DNA of 64,000 nt from an uncultured Pelagibacteraceae bacterium (GCA_902592375.1 CACJEG010000001.1:124001-188000); one strand, 5' to 3'. Shown: positions 18,853-29,239, counted from the stretch's first letter. The notes: generated by a model from the sequence alone, not told the origin. A program made the numbers and translations.

Positions 18853-20101
18853 CTACCCTCTTTCCTAAAAGTTTAAAATAAAAAAACATAAACATTAAAA
18901 GTAAGACAACAATGACTATAGAAACAGCTGAACCCATACCAATATCTGAAATTGCAAATCCTTGTTGATAAACATTTATAGGCAAAGTTCTTGTTCCAGA
19001 TGCACCTCCTGTTAATAAAAAAACATCCTCAAATTTATTAAAGTTCCAAATAAACCTAATCATAAACAATATTGATATAACTGCTGTTATTTGTGGAAGA
19101 GTAATTTTAAAAAACTTTTGAAATGGGCTAGCTCCATCAACATCAGCAGCTTCATAAAGCTCTTTAGGGATGGCTTGCAGTCTTGCGAGAATAAAAAGAA
19201 ATGCCAAAGGGAAATATCGCCATATCTCAAACATTATAACTGTTGTCAAAGCTAATCTTAATTTAAAATCAAATCCTAAAACGCTAATCTCTATATATTT
19301 TTGTCCAAGTAAATTAATTGGTGTTTCTATTATTTGATAATTTATCAATAAACTATTTAGTGTTCCGCTATTTGGATCTAATAATAGTTCCCAGGTATAT
19401 GCCAAAGCAACAACGGGAGCCACATATGGAAAAAGTAAAACACTTCTCATAAAAGTTCTTCCGTAAAACTTTTGATTAACCATTTGTGCTGTCAAAATAC
19501 CAAAAATAATTGAGCCAACTGTCCCAAAAAATGTGTAATAAAATGTTGTAAGAAGTAAGTCTATAAACTCATTATCAAATAAAACTTTTTTGAAGTTTTT
19601 TAAAGTAAAGTTGGTATTCAGTAATATATTATCAGATTTACCATCTAGTTTTGGCTTGATTGATTTAAGCTTTTTTTTATCAATTTTTGATCCATCATTT
19701 GTTTCAAAAATAACTTGAAAATTCTCCCTATATTTAGCTGGCCAATTACCAAATTCACATTTTAAATTATAATTATTGTAGTCACATCTTGGATCTAAAT
19801 TTACAATTTCAAAATTTTTAGGAAAATTATCTTGAAAAGAAACATCTCTTATTTCTTGAATTAATGAGCTATTTCTTAACTTGTATAATATTTTTATTTT
19901 TGAAGTCTCTTCAGAAATAGATTTTACGATTTTTTTTGCCCTTGGCTCTGGTATTCTGATATCTTTTAATTCAACTTCTTTAAAACTAATCCAAACGTTT
20001 GCAAAAATTGGAAATAAAATTATTGCAAAAACTAAAAGGACTGCAGGTAAAGTTAATATGTATGCGGTTTTTTTTTCTGTATTTGCTAAAGTGTCATTCA
20101 T
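18842..20101 (-). CDS. Carbohydrate ABC transporter permease (MalF-like) with periplasmic insertion
   Basis: KELYEAADVDGASPFQKFFKITLPQITAVISI; charged ~120-aa segment between TM1 and TM2. Confidence 0.87.
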   Translation of the reverse strand: MNDTLANTEKKTAYILTLPAVLLVFAIILFPIFANVWISFKEVELKDIRIPEPRAKKIVKSISEETSKIKILYKLRNSSLIQEIRDVSFQDNFPKNFEIVNLDPRCDYNNYNLKCEFGNWPAKYRENFQVIFETNDGSKIDKKKLKSIKPKLDGKSDNILLNTNFTLKNFKKVLFDNEFIDLLLTTFYYTFFGTVGSIIFGILTAQMVNQKFYGRTFMRSVLLFPYVAPVVALAYTWELLLDPNSGTLNSLLINYQIIETPINLLGQKYIEISVLGFDFKLRLALTTVIMFEIWRYFPLAFLFILARLQAIPKELYEAADVDGASPFQKFFKITLPQITAVISILFMIRFIWNFNKFEDVFLLTGGASGTRTLPINVYQQGFAISDIGMGSAVSIVIVVLLLMFMFFYFKLLGKRVDEN

Positions 20102-20102
20102 A

Positions 20103-20136
20103 AAAAAAGCGGATAATTTATATTATCCGCTTTTTT
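20103..20136. terminator. Bidirectional terminator-like hairpin between SBP and permease genes
   Basis: AAAAAAGCGGATAAT-TTAT-ATTATCCGCTTTTTT, perfect 15-bp stem with A/T tracts. Confidence 0.85.
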
Positions 20137-20148
20137 AAAATATTTAAA

Positions 20149-21480
20149 TTAATTGAATTTAGCTAATGATTTATTAATCATATCAACAGCTTCATCTACA
20201 TCAATTTGATCATCAATATAAAGTCTAGTGATTCTGTTTATAAATTGAGAATTAATGACTTTTGATGCTCTAGATAGTTCACCTTCTTTTACTCCCCATC
20301 TGTTTGCAGTATCTAAACCTGCCACGATATTGTTAATAACATCTGTGTCATAAAGATCTGATAAGGGAGCTTTTCTATCAACTCCTACAGGCAGTTTGCT
20401 CCATGCTTTTGTAAAAGCTTCAGGGTCACTTGAATTTCCTCTTCTTACAGGAAATTTACCTTCTGGTGCAATAGATAACGTACTTGTGTAACCTTCGTCC
20501 ATTGAGTACATGATAAATTGTTTAGCTTCATCAGTATCAGCATCAGCAGTTATACCAAAGTATCTAATATCTGCCCATGCAGCACCTTTTTTGTTACTTG
20601 GTCCACTAAAATTAGTTATGAAACCAGTTTTTGATGCTAGCTCTGGAGAAGTTGGATCACTATTAATTGTTGGAGGAGCAGAATCTCTTAATCCTGCAAG
20701 TTCATCCATAATAAATGGAGACCAAATAATCATTGGAGTTTTACCAGCAAAGTATAGTTCTCTAGATTGTTTCCAGTAAAGTTCACCTGGAGGACTTGCT
20801 TTTGAGATAACTTTATAAAACTCTAATGCCTCTTTCAGTTTCTTACCTTGTTTTTTAATACCACCCTTTTTAACGATATTAACTCCATTTGCTAAAAGAA
20901 CATGCTCTAAAACCTGACTCATAAAATTTTCATCAGTTTTAGTTGCTGCTACGAAACCAAACATACCATTTTGTTTTGATAATTTCTCAACAGCAGCTAC
21001 AATATTTGCATAGCTTGTTGGTGGTGCTAAATCTGCATTTTCAAATAGATCTTTTCTATAAACAACCATTTGAGTCCAACCATCAACTGGTACTGCAGCA
21101 ATTTTTGAACCTGATTTTGCCATGTTAAGTGCACCTGGTGCAAATGTATCTTTACCTAAATCTTTAACAACATCGTTGTTGGCATCTACATCTAAAATTC
21201 CAGCTTCTGCCCATGGTAATACGTATTGTAAAGTATGATAAATAACATCTGGTAAATCACCTGCAGCCGCAGCAGCAGTTGCTCTCGTACCTAATTCCTT
21301 TTCTTCAATTGGAATTACATCTACTTTAATACCTGTTTTAGCTTCAAAAGCTTTTGCCATTTCCTCTTGTTTAGCCATTCGGGCAGGCTGAACTTCTGTA
21401 GTCCAAAACTTTATGTCTGCGTAAACAATATTCGAGATAAAAAACGAAATTACGCAAAACATCTTTATTATATTTTTCAT
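20149..21480 (-). CDS. Carbohydrate ABC transporter substrate-binding protein
   Basis: Signal peptide; extracellular solute-binding family 1 motifs (AFEAKTGIKVDVIP, AAAAAGDLPDVI). Confidence 0.88.
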   Translation of the reverse strand: MKNIIKMFCVISFFISNIVYADIKFWTTEVQPARMAKQEEMAKAFEAKTGIKVDVIPIEEKELGTRATAAAAAGDLPDVIYHTLQYVLPWAEAGILDVDANNDVVKDLGKDTFAPGALNMAKSGSKIAAVPVDGWTQMVVYRKDLFENADLAPPTSYANIVAAVEKLSKQNGMFGFVAATKTDENFMSQVLEHVLLANGVNIVKKGGIKKQGKKLKEALEFYKVISKASPPGELYWKQSRELYFAGKTPMIIWSPFIMDELAGLRDSAPPTINSDPTSPELASKTGFITNFSGPSNKKGAAWADIRYFGITADADTDEAKQFIMYSMDEGYTSTLSIAPEGKFPVRRGNSSDPEAFTKAWSKLPVGVDRKAPLSDLYDTDVINNIVAGLDTANRWGVKEGELSRASKVINSQFINRITRLYIDDQIDVDEAVDMINKSLAKFN

Positions 21481-21543
21481 TTCCCCTCCTATTAATATTT
21501 TAAACTATATTAAAATGATTCTATTTAGCAAAGACAAGACTGA

Positions 21544-21560
21544 CACATATCAGGTATGTG
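21544..21560. promoter_or_regulatory. Inverted repeat upstream of the sugar-ABC SBP, possible operator
   Basis: CACATA-TCAGG-TATGTG about 65 bp upstream of the SBP start. Confidence 0.35.
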
Positions 21561-21624
21561 ATTGATACATGTTAATTATTCAAAAAAATGGTAAAAATTC
21601 GAAATTAGTCAATTATAGGTTGTG

Positions 21625-22680
21625 TTATGATTTTAATCTTTTTTCATTTTTATCAAAAATAAAAATGTCATTTAGATCAAAACCTATGGAACTTCCTATT
21701 TCAACATTGCTTGGAATTTTTGCACTTAATTGGTGTTCATCTTTTTTCATATATACAATTTTTTCATTACCAAGGTTTTCAATTAATTCTATTTCAGGAT
21801 TAAAAGTAAATTTTGTATTCTGATTTGCTTTTAAATGTTCAGGCCTTATACCGACAAAATGTTTAGATTTGTTTAATTTTAATTTATCAAATTGAATTTC
21901 ATTACCTAATATTTTAATTGTATTTTCTGAAACAACATTTTCCTCTTTTACTTCTAAAATATTCATTTTGGGTGTGCCTATAAATTGTGCAACAAAAATA
22001 TTTGCTGGATCGTTATAAATTTCCTCAGGAGTACCAACCTGTTCAATATTTCCTTGATTTAAAATAACTATTCGGTCAGCCAGGGTCATGGCTTCAACTT
22101 GATCATGAGTAACATAAATCATATTTGTTTTGATCTGGTTGTGTAATTTAGATATTTCAACCCTCATTTCAGCTCTTAATGCAGCATCTAAGTTAGATAA
22201 AGGTTCATCAAATAAAAATATTTTTGGATTTCTTGTTATTGCTCTTCCTATCGCCACTCTTTGTCTTTGACCTCCAGATAATTGTTTTGGTTTTCGCTCT
22301 AATAGCTCTTCAATTTTTAAAATTTTTGCAGCTTGCATTACTTTTGTATTTATTTCTTCTTTTGGTCTTTTCTCAATTTTTAGACCAAAAGACATGTTTT
22401 CATAAACATTCATATGAGGATAAAGAGCGTAAGATTGAAAAACCATTGCAGTTTGACGTTTCGAAGGATGAAGTTCATTAATTTTTTGATCATTAATAAA
22501 AATTTCACCTTCGTCTATTTTTTCTAATCCGGCAATCATTCTTAGAAGAGTTGATTTTCCACATCCAGATGGTCCAACTAATACAAGAAACTCATCTTCT
22601 TTACCTAAAAGATTAAAATCTGTGATTATTTTATTAGATCCAAATGATTTGTGTACTCCAGTAAATTTTATGTTAGCCAT
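21625..22680 (-). CDS. Carbohydrate ABC transporter ATP-binding protein (MalK/UgpC type)
   Basis: GPSGCGKSTLLRMIAGLE, LSGGQRQRVAIGRAI, FLFDEPLSNLDAALR, C-terminal TOBE-like region. Confidence 0.93.
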   Translation of the reverse strand: MANIKFTGVHKSFGSNKIITDFNLLGKEDEFLVLVGPSGCGKSTLLRMIAGLEKIDEGEIFINDQKINELHPSKRQTAMVFQSYALYPHMNVYENMSFGLKIEKRPKEEINTKVMQAAKILKIEELLERKPKQLSGGQRQRVAIGRAITRNPKIFLFDEPLSNLDAALRAEMRVEISKLHNQIKTNMIYVTHDQVEAMTLADRIVILNQGNIEQVGTPEEIYNDPANIFVAQFIGTPKMNILEVKEENVVSENTIKILGNEIQFDKLKLNKSKHFVGIRPEHLKANQNTKFTFNPEIELIENLGNEKIVYMKKDEHQLSAKIPSNVEIGSSIGFDLNDIFIFDKNEKRLKS

Positions 22681-22681
22681 T

Positions 22682-23767
22682 TTATTTTTTTATACTTTCT
22701 AAAACATCCACTCCAATTTGTTTTAATATGTGGATTATATCAATTGGAACCCAGTTTTCACGAATTTTTCCTTCATCATGATGATAAAAATCCATAACTC
22801 TCATAGTTACTTTTTGGTTTTCAGATTTATATCCTAACCAATCCTCAGTTCCATATATTGCCTGAATACTATTCCATCCTGCTGTTAAAGAAAATTTTCC
22901 ATCCCCTAACTCACAATAATGGCCAAGTTTCCAATAATTTCTTTCCTTAAAAGTTTTTCTAAAAGGTAACTGATGATTATCTACAAATCCTTCTAAAGAT
23001 CTGGCAGTTCCAATACCACTTGGTCCATACCAAATCATTTTTTCATGCCAATAATCTTTTTGTGGATGGTTTATTAATCTTTCCTTAAGATCTTTATTAG
23101 AAGAAACCTCTAATTCAGGTTTTATATTTAAACTTCTCTGCATGATAAGTGATTGCTCTAAACTAGCTTTAGAAATTTCCATATTTTTTTCAAAAAAATT
23201 TACACCATCTGTATTTATTGGATTTAACCAATTTCCTTCAGATCCTCTTGATGGATTAATTGGATTTGATCCAGTTTGTATTAATAGATCTATTAAATCG
23301 ATTAAAATATAACTCTCAATAATTTTACCATCTTTAAGCTGATGAATTTCACAACACTTTAAATTTACCATTTTGTTATTAGGTTGAATGCCCAACCAAG
23401 TATTTTTAAACACTCCTGATAATGAAGAAATTGAACCTACTTGGATTTTATCTCTAAAAGCGCCACTAATTACTATTTGCTCTCGTCTTTCAAGATCAGG
23501 AAATGAATTAAAAAGAGGTTTCCAAAATTTTTCTTTAAAATCATCAACTCCTACAAATTCATTTAATGGGTAAAAACAATTAACATTAATATTGTGAGAG
23601 AACGCATTTTTAAGATTTTGATCTAGTTTAGAGATACCGTCATTTACTATTGAATTTAAATATTTTCTGACAACTTGTTTGTAGTTATAATTTTCCTCGG
23701 GTGATATGACTATTTTTTCTACTTTCTCTTGACCCTTAAGACCTGTATCAAATTGTTCTATTTGCAT
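22682..23767 (-). CDS. SnoaL-like (NTF2-fold) protein, two domains
   Basis: WLGIQPNNKMVNLKCCEIHQLKDGKIIESYILIDLIDLLIQTG and RVMDFYHHDEGKIRENWVPIDIIHILKQIG repeat the SnoaL core. Start set at the internal ATG (MQIEQFD). Confidence 0.75.
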   Translation of the reverse strand: MQIEQFDTGLKGQEKVEKIVISPEENYNYKQVVRKYLNSIVNDGISKLDQNLKNAFSHNINVNCFYPLNEFVGVDDFKEKFWKPLFNSFPDLERREQIVISGAFRDKIQVGSISSLSGVFKNTWLGIQPNNKMVNLKCCEIHQLKDGKIIESYILIDLIDLLIQTGSNPINPSRGSEGNWLNPINTDGVNFFEKNMEISKASLEQSLIMQRSLNIKPELEVSSNKDLKERLINHPQKDYWHEKMIWYGPSGIGTARSLEGFVDNHQLPFRKTFKERNYWKLGHYCELGDGKFSLTAGWNSIQAIYGTEDWLGYKSENQKVTMRVMDFYHHDEGKIRENWVPIDIIHILKQIGVDVLESIKK

Positions 23768-23817
23768 ATATTTTTTGTTAGATAATTTTACTATCACAAA
23801 ATATAGTTTAAAAAAAT

Positions 23818-24762
23818 ATGAATAATCGATTAGCTAAATTTAAAGATCTTGTTCCAAGTACTTTACCATTTGTTGAGGGCAAGATGGATGGTCACAAAGA
23901 AAGAAAAAATTATTCTATTGTAGGCCCAGGTGTCGCAGAGGATAGTAAACAATTTGTTAAAATAGCAATGCCTCATAGCTTTAATCTAGGTGCTGTATCT
24001 GCTATGCCTAAAAATGGTTCTGGTTTACATAGCCACACAACTGCAGAGGTTTTTATTATTTATTCTGGTAAATGGAAATTTTATTGGGGAGCTGAAGGCA
24101 AAGATGAAACAATATTAAGTGCTGGAGATATTATCTCTATGCCTACAAATATGTTTAGAGCATTTGAAAATGCGGGTGATGAAGAAGGTTTAATTTTTGT
24201 AGTTTTAGGTGGAGATGATCCTGGAATAATAACTTGGGTTCCAAGTGTCTTAGAAAAAGCAAAAAAAACAGGCATGGCACTATTAAATGATAATTCATTA
24301 ATTGATTTATCTTTAAATGAAATTCCAAAAGGGAAAAGTATTCTTGAACCAATTTCTGAAGAAGAAATAAAAAAATTTGATAATTACAAACTAGATCAGC
24401 TAGAAAAATTTATATGTAAAAATAATGAAAATTCTAAACAAGTTAATAAAGTAAACGATAATTTTTATTTAATTCAAATTCTTGGAAATAAATTTGAAAA
24501 TAAAGAATACGCTCCATTAATAAATCAAGATACTGGATTTAACCTTTCAATTTTAAAATGTAAAATCGGACAAATAACTAATTTAAAGTTTGAAAAACCT
24601 ACAATATTATTTTCAAGAACTGGTAAGTGGGAAATTATGATTGATGATTTTCAATGCATTTTAAACCCCAAAGATACAATTTCTATCCCAATCAATTCAA
24701 ATGTTAATATAAAGATAAATGAACAAGAGGATTGTTACTTAAATTGTGTAACTCAAATCTAA
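23818..24762 (+). CDS. Cupin-domain protein, probably bicupin
   Basis: HSHTTAEVFIIYSGKWKFYWG...LSAGDIISMPTNMFRAFENAGDEEGLIFVVLGG; weaker second cupin-like region. Confidence 0.8.
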   Translation: MNNRLAKFKDLVPSTLPFVEGKMDGHKERKNYSIVGPGVAEDSKQFVKIAMPHSFNLGAVSAMPKNGSGLHSHTTAEVFIIYSGKWKFYWGAEGKDETILSAGDIISMPTNMFRAFENAGDEEGLIFVVLGGDDPGIITWVPSVLEKAKKTGMALLNDNSLIDLSLNEIPKGKSILEPISEEEIKKFDNYKLDQLEKFICKNNENSKQVNKVNDNFYLIQILGNKFENKEYAPLINQDTGFNLSILKCKIGQITNLKFEKPTILFSRTGKWEIMIDDFQCILNPKDTISIPINSNVNIKINEQEDCYLNCVTQI

Positions 24763-25724
24763 TGAAAGGATTTGATCCAAAGTATAAAAACTTTCCTGAT
24801 TATATTCTTAAAATAACTAAACAAATTTGGGAAAACAAAGATGTTGAGTCTATTGCTCAATTTTACACTGATAATATTCCTGTTAGATCTCCATTTGGAG
24901 TTACTTATGGAAACAAACCTGTAATTGATGCAACTTATGCAACCTTAAAAGAATTTCCTAACAGACAGTTGCTTGGTGAAGATGTGATCTGGAATGGAAA
25001 TGATGATGTGGGTTATCATTCATCTCATAGAATTTTAAGCAAAGGAACACATCTTGGAGATGGTTCATATGGTAAACCAACCGGTAAAGATATTTACTAT
25101 AGAGTAATTGCTGATTGTGCGTGCAAAAATAATCAAGTCTATGATGAATGGATTGTCCGTGATCAAGGTGCTATGGTAAGACAAATAGGATTTACACCTA
25201 AAGAATTTGCACAAATGATTATTGATAAAGAAGGAGGCGCCGACAAAGCACAACAATTATTCAATTCAAGCTCTGACATGAAATCAGATTATAAACAAAG
25301 CGTTGTGCCTGATGACTCAGCTGGGGGTAAATACTCAAAAATATTGAAAAATATCTTTAAAAATAATTATGATTTTTCTGATTATGCAAGAGCTGCAACT
25401 ATCTATTGGCCTGGAAATAAAATTGGACATGGAAGAGAGGATATTGTCAAATTTTGGAATAATTTAAAAAATACGTTTAGTGATATAAAGTTTTCAATAG
25501 AACATGTTGGTTATTTAGAAGAACCAGATAAAAATCCCAAAGCATCAATAAGATGGTTTTTAGAAGGTAGTCATTCTAAAGATACTGAAGAATTTGGTGA
25601 AAAATCAAATAAAAATATTTTCATAATGGGGATAAACCATTCAGAAATAGTTGATGGTAATGTTATAAGAGAATGGGTTTTATTTGATGAGGTTGCAATT
25701 TGGAAGCAAATTTTAATGAAATAA
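24762..25724 (+). CDS. SnoaL-like (NTF2-fold) protein, two domains
   Basis: MKGFDPKYKNFPDYILKITKQIWENKDVESIAQFYTDNI...; start overlaps the cupin stop (TAATG). Confidence 0.75.
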   Translation: MKGFDPKYKNFPDYILKITKQIWENKDVESIAQFYTDNIPVRSPFGVTYGNKPVIDATYATLKEFPNRQLLGEDVIWNGNDDVGYHSSHRILSKGTHLGDGSYGKPTGKDIYYRVIADCACKNNQVYDEWIVRDQGAMVRQIGFTPKEFAQMIIDKEGGADKAQQLFNSSSDMKSDYKQSVVPDDSAGGKYSKILKNIFKNNYDFSDYARAATIYWPGNKIGHGREDIVKFWNNLKNTFSDIKFSIEHVGYLEEPDKNPKASIRWFLEGSHSKDTEEFGEKSNKNIFIMGINHSEIVDGNVIREWVLFDEVAIWKQILMK

Positions 25725-25727
25725 ATT

Positions 25728-26855
25728 ATGAGCAAAATTAAAACAACACATGTAGGAAGTTTACCTAGATCAAATGAATTATCTGAACTCTTATTTAAAA
25801 AAGATCAAAAAGAACAAATAGATTTTAATCAATTTGATAAGATTGTTCAAAAAGATGTTAACAACATTGTTAAAAAACAAATCGAGGTTGGAATTGATTA
25901 TGTTAGCGATGGTGAAATGTCTAAGATTAGTTATGCTACTTATGTTAAGGATAGAATTGATGGATTTTCTGGTGAGAGTGAGAGAAAAGCACCAAAAGAT
26001 TTAGATGACTTTCCTTCTTTCAAAGATAGAATTGCAAGAACAGGCGGTACTCCTACTTACACAAGACCATGTTGTACAAGCGAATTAAAAATCAAAGACA
26101 AAACTTCACTAACAAAAGATATTAATAATTTTAAACAAGCGTTAGAAAAAAATAATCATAAAGATGGTTTTATGAACGCTGCTTCTCCTGGGGTTATTTC
26201 TGCTTTCTTACCAAATAAATATTATAAAAATGATGATGAATATTTAGAAAATTTATCCAACCTTATGAAGGATGAGTATGAAGAAATCACCTCAAATGGA
26301 TTAAAACTCCAGTTAGATTGTCCAGATTTGGCTCTTGCTAGACATATGACTTTTAAAGATTTATCAGAAACTGAATTTTTAATTAGAGCTGAAAAACAAA
26401 TAGAATGTCTAAATAATGCTATTAAAAATATCGACAGCGCTAGTATAAGACTACATATCTGTTGGGGAAATTATGAAGGACCTCATCTTCATGATATTCC
26501 GTTAGAAAAGATATTGCCAATTGCATTGAAAGCCAATGTTCAGACTTATCTAATTGAGTCATCAAATCCAAGACATTCTCATGAGTGGCAAATTTTTGAA
26601 AATTTAAAAATTCCAAATGACAAAATAATTGCCCCAGGAGTAATAGATTCTACAACAAACTTTGTAGAACATCCCGAAGTTGTAAAGAATAGAATTTTAA
26701 CCTTTTCTAAGGTCATTGATGCTGAACAATTACTAGCTGGGACTGACTGTGGGTTTAGTACCTTTGCTGGCTTTGGTAATGTAGACGAAAATATAGTTTA
26801 TAAAAAACTTGAGGCTCTTGTAAGAGGTGCGGAACTTGCGTCAAAAGTGATTTAA
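25728..26855 (+). CDS. Core-MetE-like cobalamin-independent methionine synthase family methyltransferase
   Basis: TTHVGSLPR, HICWGN (H-x-C), LIESSNPRHSHEW, LLAGTDCGFSTFAG: Zn-ligand motifs of the MetE C-terminal domain. Confidence 0.82.
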   Translation: MSKIKTTHVGSLPRSNELSELLFKKDQKEQIDFNQFDKIVQKDVNNIVKKQIEVGIDYVSDGEMSKISYATYVKDRIDGFSGESERKAPKDLDDFPSFKDRIARTGGTPTYTRPCCTSELKIKDKTSLTKDINNFKQALEKNNHKDGFMNAASPGVISAFLPNKYYKNDDEYLENLSNLMKDEYEEITSNGLKLQLDCPDLALARHMTFKDLSETEFLIRAEKQIECLNNAIKNIDSASIRLHICWGNYEGPHLHDIPLEKILPIALKANVQTYLIESSNPRHSHEWQIFENLKIPNDKIIAPGVIDSTTNFVEHPEVVKNRILTFSKVIDAEQLLAGTDCGFSTFAGFGNVDENIVYKKLEALVRGAELASKVI

Positions 26856-26938
26856 TTATCACTTTTATTCTATTTCATGAGTAGATATAATTTTCTAACT
26901 TAAATTATAATTTAACTAACAAAATAGAGAGAAAACAT

Positions 26939-28159
26939 ATGAGAAAAATACTAGTTACTTTATTGTTTCTACTTTTTGGAACTTCTGCATTTGCAGATTG
27001 TAACATTAAAAGTGGTTCAATAAATATTTTGGCAAATGATTTTCCTGCATTAAGAACTTTCGTTGAAACTTCTAAACAATGTAAAGGAAGTGCTGATTTT
27101 AAAGTGACTCACTCATCTGAGCATAATAAAATCGCTGTGCCAGCTTTGACTGCAAATCCATCTGAGTTTTCAGCAAGAATTGCAGCTAATAGTTCAATTG
27201 TTCCTTTGATGAACCAAGATTTAATTAGACCATTAGATGATCTTGTTAAAAAATATGGAAAAGGAATTCAAGATTCTCAATTAATTACAATCGATGGAAA
27301 AGTAATGGCTGTAGCGTTTATGGCTAATACTCAACATTTGTATTACAGAGAAGATGTTTTGAAAGACCTTGGTATAGCTATTCCAAAAACTTATGAGGAA
27401 GTAGTTGCAGCATCTGAAAAAATTAGAGCTTCAGGTAAAATGCAATATCCTTACGCAGCTGCATACAAAGCTGGTTGGAATTTAGCAGAAGAATTTGTGA
27501 ACATGTTTATTGGTCACGGTGGTGAATTCTTTAAATCTGGAAGTGCAGAGCCTAATATTAATAATGCTAAAGGCGTTGCTACTTTAAATATGTTAAAAAA
27601 ATTATCTGAATTGAGTAACCCTGATTACTTAACTCATGATAGTGAAGCAATTAAAGTAGAATGGGAATCTGGTAATGTTGCATTGATGACATTATGGGCA
27701 TCTAGATCAGGAACACTTTTAGATGATGAAGGTGATCCTAACATTACTAAAGCAACTAAATTAACTGGACCTGCTACTGTAGGTGGAGGAAATATTCCAG
27801 CTGCTACATTATGGTGGGATGGTTTCACACTTGCAAAAAACAGACCTGATGCAGATGCTGAGGCAACATTTAGAGCTTTAGCGCATGCAGCATCAAATAA
27901 AAAGATGGTTGCTGACGCTGCTGATCAAGCCGTTTGGTTAGTAGAAGGGTTTGTACCAGGACCAAAATCTATTGGTGTTATCGAAGCTGTAAAAATGGGA
28001 GCAAAACCATATCCAATGTTACCGCAAATGGGTTTAATGCATGGTGCATTAGGAAGTGAGATTGTTGAGTTTTTACAAGGTAAAGAGTCGGCTGAACAAG
28101 CATTGAAAGATGTTGAGGCTGCTTACATTAGTAAAGCTAAAGAACAAGGCTTTCTATAA
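26939..28159 (+). CDS. Carbohydrate-type ABC transporter substrate-binding protein
   Basis: Signal peptide; MANTQHLYYREDVLKDLGIAIPKTYEE; PATLWWDGFTLAKN. Confidence 0.86.
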   Translation: MRKILVTLLFLLFGTSAFADCNIKSGSINILANDFPALRTFVETSKQCKGSADFKVTHSSEHNKIAVPALTANPSEFSARIAANSSIVPLMNQDLIRPLDDLVKKYGKGIQDSQLITIDGKVMAVAFMANTQHLYYREDVLKDLGIAIPKTYEEVVAASEKIRASGKMQYPYAAAYKAGWNLAEEFVNMFIGHGGEFFKSGSAEPNINNAKGVATLNMLKKLSELSNPDYLTHDSEAIKVEWESGNVALMTLWASRSGTLLDDEGDPNITKATKLTGPATVGGGNIPAATLWWDGFTLAKNRPDADAEATFRALAHAASNKKMVADAADQAVWLVEGFVPGPKSIGVIEAVKMGAKPYPMLPQMGLMHGALGSEIVEFLQGKESAEQALKDVEAAYISKAKEQGFL

Positions 28160-28172
28160 AATCTAAAACTTA

Positions 28173-28197
28173 TAAGTGGGGATTTATTCCCCACTTA
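28173..28197 (+). repeat. Intercistronic hairpin between SBP and permease genes
   Basis: TAAGTGGGG-ATTTATT-CCCCACTTA, perfect 9-bp stem, no T run. Confidence 0.7.
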
Positions 28198-28208
28198 GTC
28201 AATTTTAA

Positions 28209-29237
28209 ATGCCTAATAAAACTTTTTTCTGGTTTTTCTTACCTACAGGTTTAGCAATGATCCTGTTTATTGGACTACCAATTATATCTACCGGCATTCA
28301 ATCCTTTTATGCACAACATGATCAAGTAGTAAAAGAAGTTAAAAAATGTGATCCTTTTGGATGTACTGTTTCAATTGTTGTTGATAACGAAGAAACCTCA
28401 AAAATTAGGGAAGCAAAGCCTCTTGGAAAATTTAATGGTTTTGGCACTTATACTGATCGAAATCATTTAGCAGTTGATGAAATAAAAAAATTTTGGAATG
28501 AAACTGAAAGTTTTGGTGCTTTTGTAGACCAGGTAACAAATCTTCCCTTTTATAAAGCTCTGATATTTACTTTAACTTATTGTTTGTTTGTTACACCAAA
28601 TGTGCTCCTCTTAGGATTTATTATTGCATTAAGTTTAAATGCAGTTGCTAGAAAAATTAGAGGGCCTTTAATCTTTGGTACGATTTTACCGATGATCGTT
28701 ACACCATTGGTTGGATCATTAGTATTATTTTGGATGATAGATTCTCAGGGTATAATTGGAGCAAATATTCAAAATTTGATGAATGATCCTTATTTATCAC
28801 TTAAATCATCAAAAACATTAACATGGATAACAATAATTATTTACGGAATATGGCATCATTCCCCTTTTGCCTTTGTGGTTTTTTATGCGGCACTTCAAAC
28901 AGTTCCTCAAGAACCAGTTGAAGCTGCAATTATAGATGGAGCCTCAAGATTTCAGAGAATTAAACATATAGTTTTACCTCATATTTATCCTGTAGTTACA
29001 TTTGTTGCTTTGATCTCTTTAATGGATAACTTTAGAGTATTTGAGCCCATTATTGGTTTTAGCGCTGAAGGAAGTGCACAATCTTTATCTTGGTTGATAT
29101 ATGACAATCTAGTTAATGAGGAAGTAATATTGTTTGGTTCAGCTGCAGCTACTTCAATGATGACTATTATTGGTATAGCTATTCTGCTAGCACCAGTATT
29201 AATTAGAACTTGGAAAGAATTTAAAACAGCGAGATAA
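28209..29237 (+). CDS. Carbohydrate ABC transporter permease (MalF-like)
   Basis: EPVEAAIIDGASRFQRIKHIVLPHIYPVVTFVALI; periplasmic insert with CDPFGC. Confidence 0.87.
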   Translation: MPNKTFFWFFLPTGLAMILFIGLPIISTGIQSFYAQHDQVVKEVKKCDPFGCTVSIVVDNEETSKIREAKPLGKFNGFGTYTDRNHLAVDEIKKFWNETESFGAFVDQVTNLPFYKALIFTLTYCLFVTPNVLLLGFIIALSLNAVARKIRGPLIFGTILPMIVTPLVGSLVLFWMIDSQGIIGANIQNLMNDPYLSLKSSKTLTWITIIIYGIWHHSPFAFVVFYAALQTVPQEPVEAAIIDGASRFQRIKHIVLPHIYPVVTFVALISLMDNFRVFEPIIGFSAEGSAQSLSWLIYDNLVNEEVILFGSAAATSMMTIIGIAILLAPVLIRTWKEFKTAR

Positions 29238-29239
29238 TT

